Origin: an uncultured Pelosinus sp.
GTDB lineage: Bacteria; Bacillota; Negativicutes; UMGS1260
Assembly (NCBI GenBank): GCA_900550105.1
Contig: URQW01000074.1
Location: 1-12,941 of the forward strand
Reading direction: 5' to 3'
Length of the DNA: 12,941 nucleotides
Below, in pieces: positions 7,093-12,941 of this stretch; positions within the stretch are counted from its first letter, which is position 1, and each line of letters starts with the position of its first letter. A program made the translations under genes and the position numbers. Below the pieces are notes generated by a model. It had not been told where the DNA came from. It searched no databases and was given only the letters and a program-made list of their open reading frames with translations.

Positions 7093-8475
7093 ATGAGTGA
7101 ACAACAACAACTAACTAGAGGTCTCAAAGCAAGGCATATTGAATTGATTGCTCTAGGCGGAACCATTGGCGTTGGTCTATTTATGGGATCAGCCAGTACG
7201 ATTAAGTGGGCAGGACCGTCAGTGCTGCTGGCTTATGCCTTAGCCGGACTTGTCATGTTTTTTGTGATGAGAATTATGGGAGAAATGCTGTTTTTAGAGC
7301 CTGTTACTGGTTCGTTTGCTACCTATGGGCATAAGTATATTCACCCCTTAGTTGGCTACTTGACTGCTTGGTGTTATTGGTTTCTATGGGTTACTGTCGG
7401 GATGTCCGAGGTAACGGCTATTGGAATTTATGTGAAGTATTGGCTGCCTGATTTGCCACAGTGGCTACCCGCGCTTGCTGGCGTTGCCTTAGTCGCTTCC
7501 GCCAACTTGGCATCAGTAAAATATTACGGTGAATTCGAATTTTGGTTTGCGCTGATAAAGGTTGCAACAATTGTAGTGATGCTCGTTATTGGCGTTGGCA
7601 TGATCTTCTTTGGTTTTGGCAATATGGGCCAGCCGATTGGTTTAGAAAATCTTTATAGTCAAGGCGGCTTTTTTGCTGGTGGTTGGGAAGGATTCTTGTT
7701 TGCGCTTTGTTTGGTAACGGCGGCTTATCAAGGGGTCGAGCTAGTCGGGATTACGGCAGGGGAAGCGCAAGATCCGCAAAATACATTACGCCGCGCCACT
7801 AAGAATATTATTTGGCGTATTTTGATTTTTTACATTGGCGCCATTTTTGTTATTGTTACAATTTATCCCTGGAATCAAATTGGCACAATCGGCAGTCCCT
7901 TTGTGATGACTTTTGCTAAAGTTGGCGTGACGGCGGCAGCTGGCATTATTAACTTTGTTGTGCTGACAGCAGCGTTATCAGGCTGTAACAGTGGCATTTA
8001 CAGTGCTGGTCGGATGCTCTATACGTTGGCGGAAAATGGACAAGCTCCCGCTTCTTTTGGCAAAATTTCTAAGAGTGGCGTACCCGGTAATAGTATTGCT
8101 GTAACGATTGTGTGCCTATTATTCGGCGTTTTATTGAATTATTTAATGCCGCAATCAAAATTATTTTTGTATATTTATAGTGCTAGCGTACTACCAGGTA
8201 TGATTCCTTGGTTTGTACTGGCAATTAGTCAGATGAAGTTTCGGAAAAAATGGGAAAATGAGATGAAAAGCCATCCATTCACGTCACCGCTTTATCCGAT
8301 TAGCAACTATATTACGGTAGTGTTCTTGATCTTTGTGCTGATTGGCATGTGGTTTAATGAAGATACGCAGCTTTCGCTGATTGTCGGCGCTGTTTTTTGC
8401 GTCATTGTAATCGCCAGTTATTATATTTTTGGCATGGGCGAAAGAGCGCGACAAAAGCAGTATAATAAAGGATGA
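7093..8475 (+). CDS. Amino acid permease, APC superfamily (AAT family)
   Basis: This is an inner-membrane amino acid uptake carrier of about 12 transmembrane helices and 460 residues. A short hydrophilic N-terminus (MSEQQQLTRGLKARHIEL) leads into helix 1 with GGTIGVGLFMGSAS (22-35), the unwound substrate-binding helix of this superfamily, then AGPSVLLAYALAG (40-52). AGEAQDPQ follows in the middle of the chain, and the C-terminus is short and basic. Overall it resembles the ProY, CycA and YtnA group (proline, alanine, glycine or D-serine carriers); substrate cannot be assigned from sequence. The ATG at 7093 follows AAGGGGA (7080-7086) by 6 nt; an upstream TTG at 7054 in the same frame is inside the leader hairpin region and is rejected. 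Terminators on both sides suggest a single-gene transcript. Confidence 0.93.
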   Translation: MSEQQQLTRGLKARHIELIALGGTIGVGLFMGSASTIKWAGPSVLLAYALAGLVMFFVMRIMGEMLFLEPVTGSFATYGHKYIHPLVGYLTAWCYWFLWVTVGMSEVTAIGIYVKYWLPDLPQWLPALAGVALVASANLASVKYYGEFEFWFALIKVATIVVMLVIGVGMIFFGFGNMGQPIGLENLYSQGGFFAGGWEGFLFALCLVTAAYQGVELVGITAGEAQDPQNTLRRATKNIIWRILIFYIGAIFVIVTIYPWNQIGTIGSPFVMTFAKVGVTAAAGIINFVVLTAALSGCNSGIYSAGRMLYTLAENGQAPASFGKISKSGVPGNSIAVTIVCLLFGVLLNYLMPQSKLFLYIYSASVLPGMIPWFVLAISQMKFRKKWENEMKSHPFTSPLYPISNYITVVFLIFVLIGMWFNEDTQLSLIVGAVFCVIVIASYYIFGMGERARQKQYNKG

Positions 8476-8495
8476 TTTTCTAAAACTTTACTTAC

Positions 8496-8524
8496 AAGAG
8501 GGAAAGCGGTAGCTTTCCCTTTTT
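8496..8524 (+). terminator. Intrinsic terminator after the permease
   Basis: The 9-bp stem AGGGAAAGC (8499-8507) / GCTTTCCCT (8512-8520) closes on GGTA and can extend outward through A-T and G-U pairs. A T run (8520-8524) follows. It lies about 20 nt after the stop codon. Confidence 0.88.
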
Positions 8525-8638
8525 GCTATCTGTCACTACGCAGGAAACTTTGCCCAGCGGAACGAATAAGAATAATGATATTTGCATAGGAATAATGTGC
8601 AGGGACTACAAATCTTTTAAGGAAGAGGTTAACGCTAT
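8525..8638 (+). promoter_or_regulatory. Leader region of the M16C peptidase gene
   Basis: This 114-nt gap should carry the peptidase promoter. The best I can find is TTGCCC (8550-8555) with TAATGA 17 nt later (8573-8578), which is weak. The segment CAGGAAACTTTGCCC...GGAACGAATA (about 8541-8568) has a composition unlike the rest of the gap. A Shine-Dalgarno stretch AAGGAAGAGG (8619-8628) lies 10 nt before the start codon. Confidence 0.3.
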
Positions 8639-11563
8639 ATGCAGACAAAATCAAAAGATTTGCTTCACGGCTTTATTATGGAAGAAAGCAAGCCAGTCGC
8701 TGAAGTAAATGGTACAGCCAAAATCTATCGCCATGTAAAAAGCGGCGCTCAGTTATTTTATCTGGAAACAGATGATGATAATAAAGTATTCAGCATTACT
8801 TTTAGAACTCCGCCGACCGATAGTACGGGATTGCCTCATATTTTGGAGCACTCGGTTCTATGCGGTTCACGTAAATTTCCTACGAAAGAGCCTTTCGTTG
8901 AATTAGTAAAAGGATCGCTCAATACTTTTTTGAATGCTATGACTTTCCCTGACAAAACGATGTATCCTGTGGCTAGCCGGAATGACAAAGATTTCCGCAA
9001 CCTCATGGATGTTTATCTTGATGCTGTTTTTTATCCCAATATTGCCAAATACCCTGAAATTATGATGCAGGAAGGCTGGCATTATGAATTAGAATCCAAG
9101 GAAAGTGAACTTACCTATAAAGGCGTTGTTTATAATGAAATGAAAGGCGTTTTTTCATCGCCTGATGCTGTGTTAGAACGGAAAATTCAAGAAGCGCTTT
9201 TCCCTGATACAACCTATGGGGTTGAATCAGGCGGCGATCCGGAATTTATTCCTGATTTAACGCAGGAACAATTTTTGGCGTTCCATCAAAAATACTATCA
9301 TCCAGCGAACAGCTATATTTTCCTGTACGGAAAGATGGATATTGCCGAAGAGCTGCGTTTTATTGACGAAGAATATCTAAGTCATTTTTCGGCCATCGCG
9401 GTTGATTCGGAAATTGAAAAACAGCCAGCTTTTGATTCCACTTATGTAGCGACCTATCCCTATCCGATTTCCCCCAGTGAAAAAGAAGCTGATAAGACTT
9501 TTTTAAGCCTAAGCTTCGTCGTCGGTGAGGCAACAGATCCCGAAGTGGCGCTTTCCTTTGATATTTTAAATCATTTGCTGCTTGGCACACCGGCAGCTCC
9601 TTTGAAAAAAGCGCTGCTTGATGCGGGAATCGGCAAAGACGTTTATGGTCAATTTAATCAAAGTATTTTGCAGCCTGTCTTTACTATTGGCGTCAGAGGC
9701 GCCAATGAAGATCAGCAGGATGATTTTGTGCAGATTGTTTATGAAACACTAGAGAAACTCTCGCAAGAAGGCCTTGATAAGAAACTAGTAGAAGCATCGA
9801 TCAATATTCATGAATTTCAACTACGTGAAGCCAATTTTGGCAATTACCCGAAAGGGTTGATTTATAATATTAAATGCATGGATAGCTGGCTCTATGGTGC
9901 AGATCCTGCTGTGCATCTTGCCTTTGAAGCTCCTTTGGCAAAAGTAAAACAGGCTCTCAAGCAGCCGTATTTTGAGCAGATGATTCAAGAAAAATTGTTA
10001 GGCAATACCCATCAGGCTATAGTTGTAGTGAAACCAGAAAAAGGTTTGGCTGAAACTGTGAACCGTGCGGTAAAGGACAAGCTCGCTCAATATAAAGCCG
10101 CTTTAAGCGAGGCAGAGCTTGAAACGATTATTGCGCAGACGGAAAAGTTGAAAGAACGCCAGCTTGCGCCTGATTCGCCGGAAGCGCTTAAGACAATCCC
10201 GCTGCTCAGTCTTGCTGATATTTCCCGGGAAACAGAAGAATTGCCGCTCAGCGAAAAAGATCTCAATGGAGCGAAGCTGCTACTTCATCCGTTATTTACG
10301 AATAAGATTGCCTATGTAAATCTCTACTTTGATAGTGCTGTTGTGCCGGAAAGTCAACTGCCTTATCTCTTCTTGCTTGATAGTGTACTGGGAAAAGTAA
10401 GCACAGAGAAGTATAGTTATGGCGAATTGTCTAATGAGCTCAATATTCATACTGGCGGTGTATCCTTTGCCTCCATTGTTTTTTCGGAAAAAGATGATGA
10501 TCGAATTCTTTACCCGAAATTTAAAGTGAAGGCGAAGGCTCTTGTGAGTAAACTAGGTGAACTTATGGGCTTGCTTGGTGAAATACTTGGCCACAGCTCC
10601 TTTGAAGATCGCAAACGGCTTAAAGAATTGATCGGTGAATTAAAAGCGAAAATGGCTGCTGTCATTTTAGAACGGGGTCAATTGATTTCGTCTAGCCGTG
10701 CTCTTTCTTATATTTCACCAGTATCGCAGTTTAGGGAAAAAGGCTACCTATCTTTTTATCATTTCCTAGCTGATCTTGATAATAACTTTGAAGAGAAGTT
10801 TTCTGAAATTCAAGCGAATTTGAAAAAGACGGCTGAGCTTGTTTTCACAAAGCAAGGACTAATGATTAGTCTGACGACTGAAGCAGAGGACTACCAGAAA
10901 TTTTGTGAAGACTTTACTGGTTTGTGGCAGGAACTCAAAGAGAGCAGTGAAGGACCTAAGTCGTATGAATTTTGCTTTGGCGCAAAAAATGAAGGCTTAA
11001 TGACATCAGCCAAAGTTCAATTTGCCGCTAAAGCCTATAATTTCCGTCGCTTAGGTTATACCTATCATGGCGGATTGAAAGTGCTTGAAACGATTATGCG
11101 CTATGATTATCTGTGGAATCGCATTCGCGTGCAGGGGGGCGCTTATGGCGCTTTTGCTCAGTTTGAACGAAATGGCAACATGACATTTGGTTCTTATCGC
11201 GATCCCAATCTTGCTGAAACCCTGTCTGTCTATGATGAAACAGCCGACTATATTAACGGCTTTACCGTAAGTGATCGGGAAATGACGAAGTATATTATCG
11301 GCACAATGAGTGGGATTGATGCACCTTTAACCCCTTCGATGAAAGGCGAGAAGGCGACAGAATATTATCTGCAGCATATTACGCAAGCCGATCGGGAACA
11401 AGAACGCAAAGAAATTTTAGAACTGACGCAAGAAGAAATCCGTTCTTTTGCTCCGCTTGTTAAGGAATGCTTTGGAGCAAATTATTTGTGTGTTCTCGGC
11501 GGCAGCGAAAAAATTGAAGAAAATAAAGCATTATTCGGCGAACTTATTTCTGTTTTTGAATAA
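8639..11563 (+). CDS. M16C family zinc metallopeptidase (PreP / falcilysin type)
   Basis: This is an inverzincin protease with a closed two-halved chamber that degrades unstructured peptides up to a few tens of residues; plant and human PreP clear targeting peptides. The 974-residue, single-chain length fits the M16C subfamily. The inverted zinc motif HILEH is at 67-71 (H67 and H71 ligands, E70 catalytic base). The third ligand is E167 in VVYNEMKGVFSSP, 96 residues after H71, the same interval as in Arabidopsis PreP. In the C-terminal half, IRVQGGAYGAF supplies R830 and Y836, with the six-residue spacing of PreP R848 and Y854. The enzyme therefore looks fully active. No signal peptide is visible, so it is probably cytosolic, perhaps in peptide recycling. 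The ATG at 8639 follows AAGGAAGAGG; M14 is an alternative. Confidence 0.95.
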   Translation: MQTKSKDLLHGFIMEESKPVAEVNGTAKIYRHVKSGAQLFYLETDDDNKVFSITFRTPPTDSTGLPHILEHSVLCGSRKFPTKEPFVELVKGSLNTFLNAMTFPDKTMYPVASRNDKDFRNLMDVYLDAVFYPNIAKYPEIMMQEGWHYELESKESELTYKGVVYNEMKGVFSSPDAVLERKIQEALFPDTTYGVESGGDPEFIPDLTQEQFLAFHQKYYHPANSYIFLYGKMDIAEELRFIDEEYLSHFSAIAVDSEIEKQPAFDSTYVATYPYPISPSEKEADKTFLSLSFVVGEATDPEVALSFDILNHLLLGTPAAPLKKALLDAGIGKDVYGQFNQSILQPVFTIGVRGANEDQQDDFVQIVYETLEKLSQEGLDKKLVEASINIHEFQLREANFGNYPKGLIYNIKCMDSWLYGADPAVHLAFEAPLAKVKQALKQPYFEQMIQEKLLGNTHQAIVVVKPEKGLAETVNRAVKDKLAQYKAALSEAELETIIAQTEKLKERQLAPDSPEALKTIPLLSLADISRETEELPLSEKDLNGAKLLLHPLFTNKIAYVNLYFDSAVVPESQLPYLFLLDSVLGKVSTEKYSYGELSNELNIHTGGVSFASIVFSEKDDDRILYPKFKVKAKALVSKLGELMGLLGEILGHSSFEDRKRLKELIGELKAKMAAVILERGQLISSSRALSYISPVSQFREKGYLSFYHFLADLDNNFEEKFSEIQANLKKTAELVFTKQGLMISLTTEAEDYQKFCEDFTGLWQELKESSEGPKSYEFCFGAKNEGLMTSAKVQFAAKAYNFRRLGYTYHGGLKVLETIMRYDYLWNRIRVQGGAYGAFAQFERNGNMTFGSYRDPNLAETLSVYDETADYINGFTVSDREMTKYIIGTMSGIDAPLTPSMKGEKATEYYLQHITQADREQERKEILELTQEEIRSFAPLVKECFGANYLCVLGGSEKIEENKALFGELISVFE

Positions 11564-11585
11564 GTCTGCCTGAGCGATTTGAAAG

Positions 11586-11624
11586 AAAACCGGCAGTCAG
11601 GGCTTAAGCCTGCTGCCGGTTTTT
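11586..11624. terminator. Bidirectional terminator between convergent genes
   Basis: A perfect 11-bp stem AAAACCGGCAG (11586-11596) / CTGCCGGTTTT (11613-11623) encloses an inner CAGG/CCTG helix (11598-11601 with 11609-11612) around GCTTAAG. The plus strand has a T run to 11624. The minus strand reads TTTTCTTTC after the stem. It thus serves the peptidase gene (stop at 11563) and the aminotransferase gene (stop at 11629) from opposite sides. Confidence 0.88.
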
Positions 11625-11628
11625 GCGC

Positions 11629-12792
11629 CTAAAAGCGAGAGACAAAACGTTCCAGTCGGTTAAGGGCTTCCTGTAAATGTTCGGTGGAATAGGAATAGGA
11701 GCAGCGGATAAAGCCTTCGCCGCAAGCCCCGAAAGCATCGCCAGGAATTACAGCGAGACGCTCTTCCTGCAACAGTCTTTCGCAAAACTCTTGCGAGGAT
11801 AAACCGGTTTTTTGAATGGAAGGGAAGATATAGAAGGCGCCTTGCGGTTCAAAGCAGGACAGCCCCATTTCTGTTAGTCCTTTGTACATAAGCTGGCGGC
11901 GTACATTGTATTGATCAATCATTTTGCGCATCTCTTTGTAGCCATTCTTTAGTGCTTCTAAAGCGGCAATTTGGGCGGTAACGGGAGCGCATAGCATGGT
12001 ATATTGGTGGATTTTTACCATGGCGCCGATAAAATCTTCATTTCCTAAAGCATAGCCGATACGTAGTCCGGTCATTGCATGGGATTTAGAAAAACCGTTT
12101 AATAGAATCGTTCTATCTTTCATGCCAGGTAGAGCGGCAAAGCAGACATGGCTGCCTTCATAAGTCAGTTCTGAATAAAGCTCATCGGAAATGACAAGCA
12201 GATCGTGTTTTTCCACTAAAGCGGCAATGCGGCTAAGTTCTGCTTGGGGCATAATTGCTCCGGTTGGGTTATTGGGATAACCTAAAATAATAGCTTTTGT
12301 TTTGGTTGTGATTTTTTCTTCCAACTCTTCAGCGGTTACACAAAAGCCACGACTGGGATTGGTAGCAATCGGAACAGGGACGCCGCCGGCAAACGTTACG
12401 CAGGCCTGGTAAGCTACATAGCATGGTTCTGGAATCAGCACTTCATCGCCAGGGGCGACGATCGTTCGAATTGCTAAATCAAGCGCTTCGCTGACGCCGA
12501 CTGTAACGATGATCTGATTTTCCGGATCATAGTCTACTTGACAGCAAGAGGAAATATGGTTAGCGATTTCCTGACGGAGTTCCGGTAGGCCCGAATTTGA
12601 TGTGTAACTTGTTTGCCCTGCTTGCAGGCTCGTGACGCAGGCGTCGATAATATGTTTTGGCGTTGCAAAATCAGGTTCGCCGACGCCTAGAGAAATTACA
12701 TTTTCCATAGTAGCGGCAATGTCAAAAAATTTACGAAGTCCCGAAGGCGCTACTTGGTTTACAACAGGGGAAATACGATTTGACCAGTTCAT
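11629..12792 (-). CDS. PLP-dependent class I aminotransferase
   Basis: This is a fold-type I, cytosolic aminotransferase of 387 residues, the usual length. Visible family features: SLGVGEPDF near the N-terminus, YPNNPTG (N175 contacts PLP), SDELYSELTY (D203 and Y206), the Schiff-base lysine K237 in GFSKSHAMTGLRIGY, and the carboxylate-binding R363 in FIRCSYS. It resembles the aspartate/aromatic/PatA/YugH group, so possible substrates include aromatic amino acids, aspartate, alanine or N-acetyl-diaminopimelate; sequence alone does not decide. The ATG at 12792 was chosen because a perfect AAGGAGG (12800-12806 on the minus strand) lies 7 nt ahead. An in-frame ATG at 12816 lacks a site. The T-box upstream implies control by charging of one tRNA, which points to a role in making or handling that amino acid. 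Confidence 0.95.
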   Translation of the reverse strand: MNWSNRISPVVNQVAPSGLRKFFDIAATMENVISLGVGEPDFATPKHIIDACVTSLQAGQTSYTSNSGLPELRQEIANHISSCCQVDYDPENQIIVTVGVSEALDLAIRTIVAPGDEVLIPEPCYVAYQACVTFAGGVPVPIATNPSRGFCVTAEELEEKITTKTKAIILGYPNNPTGAIMPQAELSRIAALVEKHDLLVISDELYSELTYEGSHVCFAALPGMKDRTILLNGFSKSHAMTGLRIGYALGNEDFIGAMVKIHQYTMLCAPVTAQIAALEALKNGYKEMRKMIDQYNVRRQLMYKGLTEMGLSCFEPQGAFYIFPSIQKTGLSSQEFCERLLQEERLAVIPGDAFGACGEGFIRCSYSYSTEHLQEALNRLERFVSRF

Positions 12793-12845
12793 TAAAAATC
12801 CTCCTTCAAATAACATGAAAATTCAATAAACAAAATAGAAAAAAC

Positions 12846-12893
12846 AAAAAGGGATCAGTTTCATCCTGTAATAAAAGGACGAGAACTGATCCC
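12846..12893 (-). terminator. T-box conditional terminator
   Basis: This is the leader attenuator of the aminotransferase gene: a 10-bp outer stem GGGATCAGTT / AACTGATCCC, a 6-bp inner stem and a five-T run (minus strand, 12850-12846). Its 5' strand overlaps the end of the T-box sequence, and its inner stem uses the same CGTCC as the antiterminator, so the two folds exclude each other. Confidence 0.9.
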
Positions 12894-12941
12894 GCGGTAC
12901 CACCTTACTTAGCTACTGCTCGCTTGGCTTCAGTAACGTTG
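12846..12941 (-). promoter_or_regulatory. T-box riboswitch, 3' part (antiterminator and terminator), truncated at window edge
   Basis: Read on the minus strand, the conserved T-box AAGGTGGTACCGCGG lies at 12906-12892. The matching CGTCCTT (12881-12875) is the 3' side of the antiterminator, pairing with AAGG. The competing terminator is GGGATCAGTT (12893-12884) with AACTGATCCC (12860-12851), continued by TCGTCC (12882-12877) / GGATGA (12866-12861) with one G-U pair and one bulged C, then a U tract from 12850. The bulge sequence UGGU should pair with a tRNA ending in ACCA, that is discriminator base A. The start codon of the aminotransferase is about 55 nt downstream. Stem I and the specifier codon are beyond position 12941, so the sensed amino acid is unknown. 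Confidence 0.93.

Noticed and set aside
8523..8708. Open frame of 61 codons beginning with TTG between the permease terminator and the peptidase start
   Set aside because: It starts inside the terminator T run, has no Shine-Dalgarno, overlaps the peptidase gene by about 70 nt in another frame, and encodes no recognisable pattern.
12632..12829. Plus-strand open frame of 65 codons near the right edge
   Set aside because: It is antisense to the start of the aminotransferase gene and has no coding signals of its own.

Overview
The window is a stretch of bacterial chromosome, most likely from an anaerobic or micro-aerobic Firmicute. Support for this: strong AGGAGG-type Shine-Dalgarno sites, short U-tailed hairpin terminators, a T-box leader, a Bacillus-type purF-M-N-H-D gene order, and a PurF of the iron-sulfur type. 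The protein style suggests the Negativicutes (Sporomusaceae-like), but that is an impression from memory and not a measured match. All genes look intact. I see no insertion sequences, phage genes, CRISPR arrays, tRNA or rRNA genes.

Layout. Positions 1-5289 hold the 3' part of a purine operon on the plus strand: purF (5' end outside the window), purM, purN, purH and purD. They are tightly packed (20-nt overlap, 1-nt overlap, 11-nt and 14-nt gaps) and closed by a hairpin terminator at 5293-5317. Together they cover step 1 (PurF), step 2 (PurD), step 3 (PurN), step 5 (PurM) and the last two steps (PurH) of IMP synthesis. The remaining pur genes and the operon promoter must lie upstream.

Next come three plus-strand genes, each with its own leader and terminator and therefore probably separate transcripts: nicotinate phosphoribosyltransferase (5440-6885, NAD salvage, a PRPP user like PurF), an AAT-family amino acid permease (7093-8475) with an unusually structured leader, and a large cytosolic M16C zinc peptidase of the PreP/falcilysin type (8639-11563). 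A class I aminotransferase (11629-12792) runs on the minus strand and converges on the peptidase, with one bidirectional terminator between them. Its leader, at the right edge, is the 3' half of a T-box riboswitch, so this gene is expected to respond to an uncharged tRNA. The specifier loop is outside the window.

I did not find a clearly new biological system. The best leads are non-coding: (1) the truncated T-box in front of an aminotransferase; (2) three mutually complementary 6-nt arms just before the permease Shine-Dalgarno, plus a palindrome and a 19-nt-phased direct repeat further upstream; (3) a nearly perfect hairpin of about 17 bp inside the purN coding sequence.
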